Positions 18,409-27,737 of a stretch of 64,000 bases of DNA are shown here, in pieces; position 1 is the first letter of the stretch, and each line of letters starts with the position of its first letter. This DNA comes from Phycisphaerae bacterium. GTDB lineage: Bacteria > Chloroflexota > Anaerolineae > 4572-78 > J111. A program made the position numbers and the translations under genes. The notes under the pieces were generated by a model, which saw only the letters and a program-made list of their open reading frames with translations, did no database searches and was not told where the DNA came from. Where the stretch lies: NCBI GenBank assembly GCA_028285035.1, contig JANQQF010000181.1, positions 62,001-126,000 of the forward strand. Reading direction: 5' to 3'.

Positions 18409-19497
18409 TCAATCAACTAAATGAATTGTAATATAGGGATGATCCGGGGGAGACGCGCCCTTGGGGCGAAAGAGCCACTGTAACAGCTCGCGATAAAAAC
18501 CAAATAGCGGGATTTGCTGACTAATCTGTTGGCGAACTTGTTCACGTTTTGCCCGAAAACTAGTGTGGCTTTCCTGGGTGAGATATTCTTGCTCACGAAT
18601 AAAATTGGGCAATGATTGAATCTGGATTTCAAAGGTTTTATCCGCCCACCGCACCACAGATTTGATCGCTTGCCAGCCAGTTAATTTTTGTTGCGCCTCG
18701 GCCAGATAATCCTTGACTTCCAAAATCTGGAGAGTCTGTGTGGCTGGCTCAATCTCAACTTGGACCTGACGCAATGCTTTCTTAGACCACATCAACGTTT
18801 GCAAGGCGGCGTGCATAGGGCGAATATCGTCAATTTTATCAACCACAATTTTGACTCCAAAAATATCTTTCACATAGCGGCTCATCTGACGCAGGGCTTT
18901 GTCACGTTTGACGATGCGATCCAACTCAAAAATCTCGTCCACCACCTTATTCCACACCTCTTCTTCAGCTTTAATTCGGCTGGTGATTTTATGAATGTTA
19001 TGGGGGTTGAGGGCCGTGGGTTGATAATCGACAAAGTTGGCCACAAGGTTCGCCCGGCTCCACTGTTTACCATCAAACACCTGCAATTTTTTGAGCTGGC
19101 GGGTGCCCAAATCAATATCAGTGGTATTTCGTAGCTCTTTACGAGTGATCGGCTGCATCAGGGTGAAGGTGTTCTTGGTCTCAACCAATTCGCCAATGAC
19201 GATGCTTTGCAGTTGATAATCGGTGAAAAAGGTGTGACACAGTAACTCACACAATCGATGCAGTTTATCTTCGCCTTGCAGAATCATCTTGGCAAAGGCT
19301 TTACGTACGGCTTTCAGCTCTTTTTTGGAAAATGTTATATCCCGGGGCATCTCTGGCTGAGCCATCAACTCCTGGCGAAGGTGCTGCAGTTGCCCAATAA
19401 ATTTGGTCAGCTTTGGCTCATGCGTGACCATCCACAGCGGTGAGGGTGGTAAATCCCAATCATCTTCAACCCAAGCGGAGTTACGTTTATCTCGCAA
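18409..19497 (-). CDS. Divergent RelA/SpoT-like nucleotidyltransferase-fold protein
   Basis: 362 residues. The C-terminal half follows the order of RelA/SpoT synthetase motifs in degenerate form: ITSRIKAEEEVWNKVV (compare RVKSxxSIxxKL), YVKDIFGVKIVV (compare DIIGVRIV), GWQAIKSVV where the usual GYxSxH His is Lys, and TFEIQIQSL with the EIQI strand. The N-terminal 190 residues carry a basic helical segment and no recognised domain. It could be an altered-specificity or inactive alarmone-type enzyme. It is followed by an MPPED-like phosphoesterase 13 bases downstream, which may act on the same molecule; that is inference. Confidence 0.55.
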   Translation of the reverse strand: MRDKRNSAWVEDDWDLPPSPLWMVTHEPKLTKFIGQLQHLRQELMAQPEMPRDITFSKKELKAVRKAFAKMILQGEDKLHRLCELLCHTFFTDYQLQSIVIGELVETKNTFTLMQPITRKELRNTTDIDLGTRQLKKLQVFDGKQWSRANLVANFVDYQPTALNPHNIHKITSRIKAEEEVWNKVVDEIFELDRIVKRDKALRQMSRYVKDIFGVKIVVDKIDDIRPMHAALQTLMWSKKALRQVQVEIEPATQTLQILEVKDYLAEAQQKLTGWQAIKSVVRWADKTFEIQIQSLPNFIREQEYLTQESHTSFRAKREQVRQQISQQIPLFGFYRELLQWLFRPKGASPPDHPYITIHLVD

Positions 19498-19507
19498 ATC
19501 TATATCA

Positions 19508-19614
19508 CCTAAATAAATCGAGGCGCAGGAGCGTATTCTTAATGTTGCTCTTGCGCCTTGGCAATCTATAATATTTCTATTGCGTTGTTATGATAATGAA
19601 TTATTTTATTTAGG
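19508..19614. repeat. Nested inverted repeat between divergent genes
   Basis: Outer arms CCTAAATAAA (19508-19517) and TTTATTTAGG (19605-19614) are perfect complements. Inner arms AGGCGCAGGAGC (19521-19532) and GCTCTTGCGCCT (19547-19558) pair at 11 of 12. The 107-bp unit fills most of the gap between the divergent RelA/SpoT-like and DUF4190-like genes, so it may be a small mobile-type repeat or a regulatory structure. Confidence 0.4.
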
Positions 19615-19667
19615 CAATGCGGCAATGTAGAGGCGTGTCCTTATCAACAACCTAAGCGAGAGCTATT

Positions 19668-19955
19668 ATGACATCAATGAACCCAAAATCCCAAAATCGG
19701 CCGGCTGTGATCAGCTTTTTTCTGGCGATGTTTGCTTTGATGCTCGCGGCGATTGGCCCTATTCTGGCGATCCCGGTGGCGGGCTTTGCAATTGAGTTTG
19801 GTCGCCGGGGCTTGATTTTGGCTCGGCAACAGAACAACGCTCGGCAAAATTTGGCCGTGGCGGGCTTGGTCATCGGCGGGGTGAGCATCCTACTCGCCCT
19901 GGTTCTGTTTCTCTCCCCAGCGATTCAGCCGACGGAGATATTTCGGCCAAATTAA
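19668..19955 (+). CDS. Small two-TM protein (DUF4190-like)
   Basis: 95-residue membrane protein with two hydrophobic helices, about residues 13-40 and 60-85, joined by a polar loop (EFGRRGLILARQQNNARQNL). The pattern of a first helix ending near PVAGFAIEFGRRGL and a second beginning AVAGLVIGGVSILLAL resembles DUF4190-type proteins. Function of that family is not established. ATG 19668 follows GCGAGAGCTATT. It is alone; a REP-like element follows downstream. Confidence 0.7.
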   Translation: MTSMNPKSQNRPAVISFFLAMFALMLAAIGPILAIPVAGFAIEFGRRGLILARQQNNARQNLAVAGLVIGGVSILLALVLFLSPAIQPTEIFRPN

Positions 19956-20041
19956 GCGGGGCCTGATCATAATTCAAATTTGAGAATCAGCTCAGACATG
20001 TCATTTAGAGAAAATGGGAAGTCTGTGGGCCTTCTACAAAA

Positions 20042-20151
20042 AAAGAAACGTCGGATCATGTCACTCCCGCACGCTTTTAGCGGGAGTCTACTGTGCACTA
20101 CCCCCAATCAGTGGATGCCCGACAAAACCATTCGGGCATGACACATTGAAA
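20042..20151. repeat. REP-like double-hairpin element, copy B
   Basis: Two hairpins in tandem. The first stem is ACTCCCGC (20063-20070) with GCGGGAGT (20080-20087). The second is ATGCCCGA (20115-20122) with TCGGGCAT (20132-20139). Positions 20109-20151 match copy A at 15251-15293 with one difference. It sits 60 bases before the cyclase gene. Confidence 0.75.
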
Positions 20152-20213
20152 GTTTCTTAAAAAACCTTGCCAGCCCTGCATACCTGAGGCATAATTGAGG
20201 CCGCAATTATCCA

Positions 20214-23200
20214 ATGTCTTGGGAGTCCTTTGTGGTAAGCTGTACCGCCTGCGCCTTCGAAAATCCAGTTGGAATGAAATTTTGTGGGAATTGTGGCGTC
20301 CCCCTCAATCTCAAATGCTCCAATTGTGCCTTTGAGAATCCACCAGGATTCAAATTCTGTGGAAATTGTGGAATATCGCTCACGGGTTCGCCACAAGAGG
20401 ACACCCCAACAAGCCCCTCACCCACGCGCTTGCCAACGTTTATCCCTGAAGCGGAACGCCGACAGTTGACCGTGATGTTCTGTGATCTCGTCGGATCGAC
20501 AGCCCTCTCACACCAGCTTGATCCAGAAGAGCTACACAAGGTGATTGGGGCGTATCAAGCCGTATGCGTCTCAGTGGTCACTCGCTTTGAGGGACACGTC
20601 GCCCAATATTTGGGGGATGGGCTACTGGTCTATTTTGGCTACCCCGCAGCTCATGAAGATGATGCGCAACGGGCCGTACGCACCGGCTTGGGGATTATTG
20701 AAGCGATTGAACGCTTGAGCAGCCAACTCAACCAAGAGATGAATTTGCAGTTACAACTCCGAATTGGCATTCATACGGGCCTCGTTGTGGTTGGTCAAGT
20801 CGGCAGCGGGAACAAACACGAACAGTTGGCGCTCGGCGATACCCCCAACATCGCCGCCCGCTTACAAAGCTTGGCTGACCCCAACACCATTGTCATTAGC
20901 GAGGCCACCCATCGCCTAGCGTCCCCCTACTTCTCCACTCAGGCGCAGGGCGCTAAATTACTTACAGGCATCGCTGAACCCCTGGATATCTATCAAATAT
21001 TGCACGAACAAGAAATCAACAGTCGGCTGGAAGCCGCCGCAATGGCTGGCCTAACGCCCTTAGTTGGCCGAGAACAAGAGTTATCGCTTTTGCTGGCCCG
21101 CTGGGAACAGGTCCAAGAAGGGGCCGGCCAGGTGGTCACTCTAAATGGCGATGGAGGGATCGGCAAGTCTCGTCTGATCCACGGATTTAAAGATCGTCTA
21201 GCCCAAACGCCCTATTTATGGCTCGAAACCCATTGCTCACCTTATCACGAAAACAGCGCATTTTTTCCATTGATCGAGCTTCTGCAACAGATACTTCAAT
21301 TTGAGCGGAATGACTCGCCCATCCAGCAACTCGGCAAAATCGAAGCGATGTTGGCCCAGCGGGCGACACTCAAAGGACAATCTGGTGATTTGTCCATCGC
21401 GGTGCCGTTACTGGCCAATCTTCTAAGTGTTCCTCTGAGCAATGATTATCGGGCAGTCAATCTACCACCCCATCATCAAAAGCAGCTCGCCCTGGAAATA
21501 TTGTTGGCCTCGCTGTTGGATGTGGCCCAGGAACAGCCGGTCCTCTTCATCATTGAGGATTTACATTGGGTCGACCCCTCAACTCTGGAATTTATCAACC
21601 TTCTGATTGATCAGGGCACGGTTGCTCCCGTCCTCGTGATCCTGACGTATCGACCCGCTTTCACCCCAACCTGGGCGGTTCGCTCCAATCTCACCCAACT
21701 GACTCTCAGTCGACTAACCAAAAACCAGGTCACTGAAATGATCACCTCCGTAACAGACACAGCCCTACCCAATGATTTGCTCAATACCTTAGTTGAAAAA
21801 ACAGATGGGGTCCCACTTTTTGTTGAAGAAATGACGAAAATGGTCGAAGGGCTTGAGGTAATTGAGGGGCAAGACCTCTCAGCCTCATTAGTGATTCCCA
21901 GTACCTTGCAAGACTTACTCATGGCCCGGCTTGACCGACTGACACAGGCGAAAGAGGTAGCCCAATTGGCAGCTACATTGGGACGTGAATTTGATTACAC
22001 AGTGCTACAGAAGGTGTCAGGATTAGACGATCATCGGTTACGGCAAGACTTGGCTGAGTTAGTCGAGGCCGAGCTACTGTATCAGCGGGGGCTGCCCCCA
22101 CAAGCCAGCTACATCTTCAAGCACGCCCTCATCCAAGAGGCGGCCTATCGCACGTTGCTGCGTAGTCGCCGTCAACAATATCACCAAACCATCGGCCGTG
22201 TATTAGCCGAGCAATTCCCTGACATTGCCGCAAAGCAGCCGGAGCTATTAGCCCGTCATTTCACCGTGGCTGGCGAATTAGAACCAGCCGCCACCTATTG
22301 GCAACAGGCTGGACAACGGGCCGCCCTTCATTCCGCAAATAAAGAGGCCATCGAGCATCTAACCACAGGCTTGGATTTACTTGAGGGTCTGCCAGAAACA
22401 ACCGAACGCATCCAACAGCAATTGGTCATGCAAATCACCTTGGGTGTTTCTTATTTGATGACAAAAGGGTATGCGGCCACAGAGGTTGAACAAGTCTACG
22501 CTAAGGCTTGGGCCTTGTGTCAAAAGGCTGGTAATGTTCCTCAGCGTGCCCCGGCCTTGTATGGGCTATGGCTCTTCTATTTAGTCCGCGCTGATTACGA
22601 GATGGCCCGGCGGCTGGGTGATCAGCTCATGGGTATTGCCCAGGAAAGTCACGACCCCATCTATCTCATGGAAGCCCACAAGGTCCAAGGGCTGAGCGCC
22701 TTCTATTTGGGCGAGTTACTGACTGCCCACGATCATCTCACCAAAGCGATCGAGCTACACGATCCCCAAGCAAAAGGGTTTCAAAATGCTTCGTATTCTG
22801 GGGCCAATGCCGGGGTAGCCTGTCTGTCTCATCTTGCCCTGGTCTTGTGGCATTTAGGCTACCCTGAGCAAGCGAAAACAAAAGCGCAGGATGCCTTGAA
22901 TTTAGCCAATATGTTGGGCCATCCATATAGCAAGGTATTTGCCGAGGCCTTTATCGCCTGGTTACATCAATATCGGCGCGAGCCTGAACCTGCGATCAAA
23001 CACGCGGAAGCAGCCATCGCCGCCTCTAGTGAGCAAGCCTTTGAGCTTTCTCTCCCGTTCTGTATGATGTTTCGAGGCTGGGGGCTGGTCATGCAGGGGG
23101 ATGACAAAGCAGGCTTACCCCAATTGAGACAGGGCCTAGACACATTTCTGGCTACGGGCGCAGAACAGGGGCACCTGTATTATAGCGCGATGCTGGCTGA

Positions 23201-23588
23201 AGTGTATGGACAACGTGGCCAAGCCCAAGCAGGGTTACGCCTTCTGAACGAAGCCCTACGCATCGCCAGAAAGAGTGGGGAACGTCTCTATGAGGCCGAG
23301 GCCTATCGGCTTAAGGGGGAATTTCGTCTACAAGCTGGGGCCGAGTTAGCTGAAGTCGAGCCAATTTTCAAAAAGGCCTTAACCGTTGCCCGTCAACAAC
23401 AAAGCAAAGCCTTGGCCTTGCGAGCGGCAATGAGCTTGAGTCGAGTTTGGCATCAACAAGGCAAACCTGAGGATGCTGTGCAATTGTTACAAGATAGCTA
23501 CAACGGCTTTAGCGAGGGACATGATACACCCGACTTACAGCAAGCTCAGGCCTTACTCAATCAATTGGGCTTTCTGTCTGTCCTATAG
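20214..23588 (+). CDS. Zinc ribbon-class III nucleotide cyclase-AAA ATPase-TPR protein
   Basis: 1124-residue cytoplasmic signalling protein. Residues 10-53 hold two near-identical zinc ribbons (CTACAFENP to FCGNCG, then CSNCAFENP to FCGNCG). Residues 82-262 are a class III cyclase domain with intact metal residues Asp91 (FCDLVGST) and Asp135 (LGDGLL) and transition-state residues Asn212 and Arg216 (PNIAARL). An AAA_16/NACHT-like ATPase follows, with Walker A GDGGIGKSR (312-320) and Walker B LFIIEDLHWVD. The C-terminal 450 residues are TPR repeats. It probably makes cAMP or cGMP under control of the ATPase/TPR part. An MscS channel gene starts 35 bases downstream. Confidence 0.92.
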   Translation: MSWESFVVSCTACAFENPVGMKFCGNCGVPLNLKCSNCAFENPPGFKFCGNCGISLTGSPQEDTPTSPSPTRLPTFIPEAERRQLTVMFCDLVGSTALSHQLDPEELHKVIGAYQAVCVSVVTRFEGHVAQYLGDGLLVYFGYPAAHEDDAQRAVRTGLGIIEAIERLSSQLNQEMNLQLQLRIGIHTGLVVVGQVGSGNKHEQLALGDTPNIAARLQSLADPNTIVISEATHRLASPYFSTQAQGAKLLTGIAEPLDIYQILHEQEINSRLEAAAMAGLTPLVGREQELSLLLARWEQVQEGAGQVVTLNGDGGIGKSRLIHGFKDRLAQTPYLWLETHCSPYHENSAFFPLIELLQQILQFERNDSPIQQLGKIEAMLAQRATLKGQSGDLSIAVPLLANLLSVPLSNDYRAVNLPPHHQKQLALEILLASLLDVAQEQPVLFIIEDLHWVDPSTLEFINLLIDQGTVAPVLVILTYRPAFTPTWAVRSNLTQLTLSRLTKNQVTEMITSVTDTALPNDLLNTLVEKTDGVPLFVEEMTKMVEGLEVIEGQDLSASLVIPSTLQDLLMARLDRLTQAKEVAQLAATLGREFDYTVLQKVSGLDDHRLRQDLAELVEAELLYQRGLPPQASYIFKHALIQEAAYRTLLRSRRQQYHQTIGRVLAEQFPDIAAKQPELLARHFTVAGELEPAATYWQQAGQRAALHSANKEAIEHLTTGLDLLEGLPETTERIQQQLVMQITLGVSYLMTKGYAATEVEQVYAKAWALCQKAGNVPQRAPALYGLWLFYLVRADYEMARRLGDQLMGIAQESHDPIYLMEAHKVQGLSAFYLGELLTAHDHLTKAIELHDPQAKGFQNASYSGANAGVACLSHLALVLWHLGYPEQAKTKAQDALNLANMLGHPYSKVFAEAFIAWLHQYRREPEPAIKHAEAAIAASSEQAFELSLPFCMMFRGWGLVMQGDDKAGLPQLRQGLDTFLATGAEQGHLYYSAMLAEVYGQRGQAQAGLRLLNEALRIARKSGERLYEAEAYRLKGEFRLQAGAELAEVEPIFKKALTVARQQQSKALALRAAMSLSRVWHQQGKPEDAVQLLQDSYNGFSEGHDTPDLQQAQALLNQLGFLSVL

Positions 23589-23623
23589 AAACACCATAAC
23601 TATTTTCGAGGAACTACTTCGTC

Positions 23624-24928
23624 ATGTTTGACACACTGACCTTTTATCTAACCACACTTTTGTCGTTGGATCTATTGCGTCAATTTACCGCCTTTGGCTT
23701 TGTCATCATCATTGCTTGGATCAGTCAATTTTTACTACGCCGCTTACTTGACCGCATTAGCGAGCGGGTCCCTAACCAAAGTGTTTGGTCTGAGCGATTG
23801 GTCGCGTTGGTCAAAATTATCCTTTGGCCTTTACTAGTTCGGGTCCTAAATGTGATTGCTGTCGCCACATTTGAGAATGTCGGCTGGCAAAACGGCCTTT
23901 TGGTCTGGGTGACGACACTTGTCACGTTATGGCTATTTTATCGCTTTATTGTGGCACTGCTCAACACCCTACTCCCTAAAGAGGTCGCCGCTGTGTGGTC
24001 TGGCAAAATCATTCTGCCACTCATCCTAATTGCGGCTGCCCTGCATAGTTTGGGGATCATGGATGATGTTCTTAGCTGGCCATTGACTCCCCGTGATGAT
24101 CTCAATGTCACAGTTGGCTCAATTATTACTGGTCTCATAACGCTGGCTTTATTTTTCCTCTTCTCGCGTGGGGCAGAGCAGTATCTCAACAGCATTTTGC
24201 TCCCACAACTTAGAATCAGCCGAGCGCTAAGTCAAGCGTTGTCTCGGGTCCTTAGCTACGGGGTCATCATATTTGGAGTGGTTCTTAGCTTGGGCCTGAT
24301 GGGGGTTAATTTAACCACAATCACGGTCGTCGCCGGTGGCTTATCCGTTGGGTTGGGCTTTGGATTGCAGGAAATCGTTAGTAACTTTGTCAGCGGTTTT
24401 ATCCTCATGTTTGAACGGTCGATTAGTCCAGGAGATGTTCTGCAAATTGGCGACACGGTCGGAGTAGTGCAACGCATCAATGTGCGGAGTATGATCATTC
24501 GGACTCAGGATAATGTTGAGTTGATTGTGCCAAACTCTAAATTTTTAACTGAAACCGTAACCAATTTAACCCGCACCCAAAACATCGTGCGGGTGCGGGT
24601 CGGTGTCGGGGTAACCTATGACGCTGATCCACGTCAGGTGGAGCAAATTTTGCTTCAGGCTGCTGAACATGAACAGGTTCTAAAGATCCCCGAACCAACG
24701 GTTCAGTTCACAGAATTTGGTGATAGCAGCCTCAACTTTGATCTCCTCATCTGGACCAATGATGCTGCCCGAATTCTCCCCTTAGCCAGCGACATAAGGT
24801 ATAATATATGGGAGGCGTTGAAGGCCAATGACATTGAAATCCCCTTCCCGCAACGAGATTTACACGTGCGGTCTGGCATTCCCTGGGATCAATTGGGGAC
24901 ATCGAGTCACGGCAAGGAGCTTTCGTGA
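23624..24928 (+). CDS. MscS-family mechanosensitive channel
   Basis: 434-residue membrane protein with about five TM helices and the MscS pore-lining and beta-domain signature: VAGGLSVGLGFGLQEIVSNF, then GFILMFERSISPGDVLQIGD. The C-terminal cytoplasmic cage ends near residue 425 (IPFPQRDLHVRSG). No cyclic-nucleotide-binding domain is attached, unlike the channel at 52315. It is 35 bases behind the AAA-type cyclase and overlaps the next gene by four bases (GTGA), so all three are probably one transcript. Expected role: release of solutes on osmotic downshock. Confidence 0.92.
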   Translation: MFDTLTFYLTTLLSLDLLRQFTAFGFVIIIAWISQFLLRRLLDRISERVPNQSVWSERLVALVKIILWPLLVRVLNVIAVATFENVGWQNGLLVWVTTLVTLWLFYRFIVALLNTLLPKEVAAVWSGKIILPLILIAAALHSLGIMDDVLSWPLTPRDDLNVTVGSIITGLITLALFFLFSRGAEQYLNSILLPQLRISRALSQALSRVLSYGVIIFGVVLSLGLMGVNLTTITVVAGGLSVGLGFGLQEIVSNFVSGFILMFERSISPGDVLQIGDTVGVVQRINVRSMIIRTQDNVELIVPNSKFLTETVTNLTRTQNIVRVRVGVGVTYDADPRQVEQILLQAAEHEQVLKIPEPTVQFTEFGDSSLNFDLLIWTNDAARILPLASDIRYNIWEALKANDIEIPFPQRDLHVRSGIPWDQLGTSSHGKELS

Positions 24929-25509
24929 GCGGCTATGACAATTACATTTTTGGCTATGGCTCGTTGGTCGATGCCATTCGGTTAAGCCAATTTTTGGAAC
25001 GCAAGGATTATGCGCCAAATGCGTATAAGTTCTGTCGCCTACAAGGCTATCGACGAAGTTGGAACATTGCCAGAGACAATCTGATCAATCTAAAAAATTA
25101 CAGCTACTTCGTCGATCCAGAAACTAGAGAGCGTCCAGCAGTATGTATCACGCCCTTGAATGTTCGCCCCACACCCGATGGCTCTATCGCTGGCCTCTTG
25201 TTTGGAGTCAATGAGGCAGAGCTGGCTTGGGTAGATCAGCGTGAACGTAACTATAAACGCGTTGAGGTTGGCGCTAATATCGAAGAACATACATTATCTG
25301 CACCCGTTTGGCTCTACATCGGTCTACCAGAGGCCGAAGAATGTTATCAGCAAGCGATATCACAAAACAAGGCTGTCATCACCAAGCAGTATTACAAATG
25401 GGTCTACACAGCGTTCCAAGCCTATGGAGATGCAGCCTTGGCCGATTATTTAGCCACAACTGACAAACCTGAAGTGCCAATTCGTGATTTGACTCGGGTA
25501 CGCACTTAA
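24925..25509 (+). CDS. Gamma-glutamylcyclotransferase-like (AIG2/GGCT fold) protein
   Basis: 194 residues, GTG start in a GTGA overlap with the MscS stop. The family glycine loop FGYGSL (residues 9-14) binds the gamma-glutamyl group, and Glu107 in WVDQRERNY is the likely catalytic acid. Family members cyclise gamma-glutamyl amino acids or degrade glutathione-type peptides to 5-oxoproline. The substrate is not certain here. The coupling to MscS is translational and suggests a link to osmolyte or thiol balance, but this is inference. Confidence 0.82.
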   Translation: MSGYDNYIFGYGSLVDAIRLSQFLERKDYAPNAYKFCRLQGYRRSWNIARDNLINLKNYSYFVDPETRERPAVCITPLNVRPTPDGSIAGLLFGVNEAELAWVDQRERNYKRVEVGANIEEHTLSAPVWLYIGLPEAEECYQQAISQNKAVITKQYYKWVYTAFQAYGDAALADYLATTDKPEVPIRDLTRVRT

Positions 25510-25632
25510 GTGAAACAAATGGTTTGTAACAAAAGGTTTGTTTTGTAACCTAAATCAAAGTCATATGTAGCGTAAAGCAGCAAAATCAGCTACAATGTTA
25601 TGTAAATTGCATTTTTAGGCTCATCAATTGAT

Positions 25633-27720
25633 ATGGAATCGTTACAATCCCTCTACGACGATATTGTATTCCGACTATTTGCCCGCACCTGGATTGAGCA
25701 ATTAGATTTAATCCTTGTTTTTATCACATTTTATCTTCTTTTAGTCTGGGCCCAACGTCGTCAGGCTGCCTTTCTTTTGCGGGGCGCTCTGTTGTTGGGT
25801 ATCTTTCTTTTTATCATCACTATCATCCTCCCTTTACCTACATTTGATTGGCTAGTTCGTGGAGCCTTATTGGCCATCGTCATTCCAATTCCGATCATTT
25901 TCCAACCGGAAATCCGACGATTTCTGGAGCGCATCGGGCGAACTGTTGGTATTTCCTTTTCTACCCGCCATACCGCAGCAGAAAATACATTAGCCGAGCT
26001 TGCGCGAGCCGTTGAATATTTTGCAGCCAATCAAATTGGCGTTTTGATTGCCATTGAAGGCAATGACAGCCTCAATGATATCATTCAAACTGGTGTTCGC
26101 GTAACTGGGCCAGTCACTCAGGATTTGCTACAGGCCATTTTTTATGGCGAAAATCCGCTACACGACGGGGCCGTTATTGTGCATGAAGATCGGGTGCTGG
26201 CAGCGGGGTGTGTGTTACCGCTAACCACCCGCCCTCTCCTGCAACCTGGTCGTCGGTTGGGGACTCGCCATCGTGCGGCGGTAGGCTTGAGTGAGACTAG
26301 TGATGCTCTGGTCATCGTCGTAAGTGAGGAAACGGGTGAGATATCCGTGGCTCGCAACGGAGCCATGCATCGCCCCCTAACCTTGACTCGACTGCGTGAG
26401 CAGCTATTCAACTTCTATATGCCACGCCAAACAACCTACACCAGCTTCTCCATCCGCAAATTGATTCGAGAATTCATAGCCAATTTACGCAAGCGACCAT
26501 TACGGATTACGCCAAGAGAACTTTGGGGTCAAATCGGATTGATGTTTGTCGCTTTTCTGTTGGCCTTGACTGTCTGGGCATTTGTGATTGAACAAACCAA
26601 TCCAGCACGACGGGTGGCCATTGAGGATATTCCCTTGCGAGTTGAAGGGCAGTCGGCTGAGTTAACACTAATGACTGACATCCCAAACACAATCGACACG
26701 GTTATCGAAACAACAGAAAATGCGATCATCCGGCACAGTGGATTTCAAGCGATCGTTTCTTTAGCAGATCTCCAACCTGGCTTGCATCAAATTGAGGTAC
26801 AAGTCAACTCAGGTATCTCGCCTATTCGAATCTTATCCGTCGACCCAAGCAGTGTCGATTTGGAGCTGGCCCAAAGTATCAGTCGCACGTTTACTGTATC
26901 ACCTGAGATCACGAATGAAGATAGGTTACCCTCATCCGTATTAATTGTAAGAGCACCAACTACTAACCCAGGCGAGGTTCAGGTCACTGGCCCCGAGCCG
27001 CTGGTCAGTCAAATAAACCAAGTACGCGCCAGAATATCTGTAGCGAATGCCACTGCTTCCTTAAACGAATTTCGCCCCTTGGACGCACTGAATGAACAAG
27101 GCGAGGTTATTGATGGGGTCACAATTGACCCTGCTCAAGTGCAGGTTTCTGTTGGCATTCAACGTCGGTTTAACGCACTTGATGTGGGGGTCCGAGCGGT
27201 GATCGAAAATACCCCCCCGCCTAACTACTGGTTAAGCTCGGTACAGGTCATCCCGGCCAGTGTGACCTTGCAAGGTAATCGAGAGCAGTTGAATGAAATC
27301 GAGAATTTTGTGAGTACATTTCCCGTTGATATTAGTGAGGCCTTGGGAGATTTTACAATTGAAATTCCGCTAAACTTACCCGCTGATCTCCAAGCCATTG
27401 ATGGAGATGGCAATGCCATAAAAACGGTGACTGTCATTGCCCGTATTACGCCTCGTAGTGGGGATTTAGTGATTACCAAGTCAATCCCGATTATTGGCCC
27501 TAATCGTGAGGATGCGACCATTGATCCAACGACCCTTAGACTTTTATTGAGCGGACCACTACCTACCCTCAATGAAATCGAGGCAAACCCCGAGTTAGTT
27601 CAAGTGTTTGTTGATATTACAGGCTTAGAAGCCGAACAAAATATCGAGCCCCTTATTATTGTTCCCGATGGGATAGAGGTGCAACCCGTCCCCCCATCGG
27701 TCTTATTAGTCTTACCTTAG
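25633..27720 (+). CDS. cdaA: Diadenylate cyclase (CdaA-type) fused to YbbR/CdaR repeats
   Basis: 695 residues. Three N-terminal TM helices (about 24-90) lead to a DAC (DisA_N) domain, residues 95-250, with DGA (178-180) in LHDGAVIV and RHR (212-214) in LGTRHRAAVGLSE, the motifs for making c-di-AMP from two ATP. A fourth TM (about 300-320) follows, then an extracytoplasmic region with about four YbbR repeats (residues 325-695). In Firmicutes these are two genes, cdaA and cdaR, with CdaR regulating CdaA; here both are in one chain. c-di-AMP controls K+ and turgor, which fits the neighbouring MscS gene. Confidence 0.92.
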   Translation: MESLQSLYDDIVFRLFARTWIEQLDLILVFITFYLLLVWAQRRQAAFLLRGALLLGIFLFIITIILPLPTFDWLVRGALLAIVIPIPIIFQPEIRRFLERIGRTVGISFSTRHTAAENTLAELARAVEYFAANQIGVLIAIEGNDSLNDIIQTGVRVTGPVTQDLLQAIFYGENPLHDGAVIVHEDRVLAAGCVLPLTTRPLLQPGRRLGTRHRAAVGLSETSDALVIVVSEETGEISVARNGAMHRPLTLTRLREQLFNFYMPRQTTYTSFSIRKLIREFIANLRKRPLRITPRELWGQIGLMFVAFLLALTVWAFVIEQTNPARRVAIEDIPLRVEGQSAELTLMTDIPNTIDTVIETTENAIIRHSGFQAIVSLADLQPGLHQIEVQVNSGISPIRILSVDPSSVDLELAQSISRTFTVSPEITNEDRLPSSVLIVRAPTTNPGEVQVTGPEPLVSQINQVRARISVANATASLNEFRPLDALNEQGEVIDGVTIDPAQVQVSVGIQRRFNALDVGVRAVIENTPPPNYWLSSVQVIPASVTLQGNREQLNEIENFVSTFPVDISEALGDFTIEIPLNLPADLQAIDGDGNAIKTVTVIARITPRSGDLVITKSIPIIGPNREDATIDPTTLRLLLSGPLPTLNEIEANPELVQVFVDITGLEAEQNIEPLIIVPDGIEVQPVPPSVLLVLP

Positions 27721-27737
27721 AAAAAGGATAGATCAAA

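Noticed and set aside
24790..24815. Promoter-like TATAAT inside the MscS gene
   Set aside because: It lies within coding sequence, and no matching -35 box or downstream need for a promoter is evident, as the next gene overlaps by four bases.
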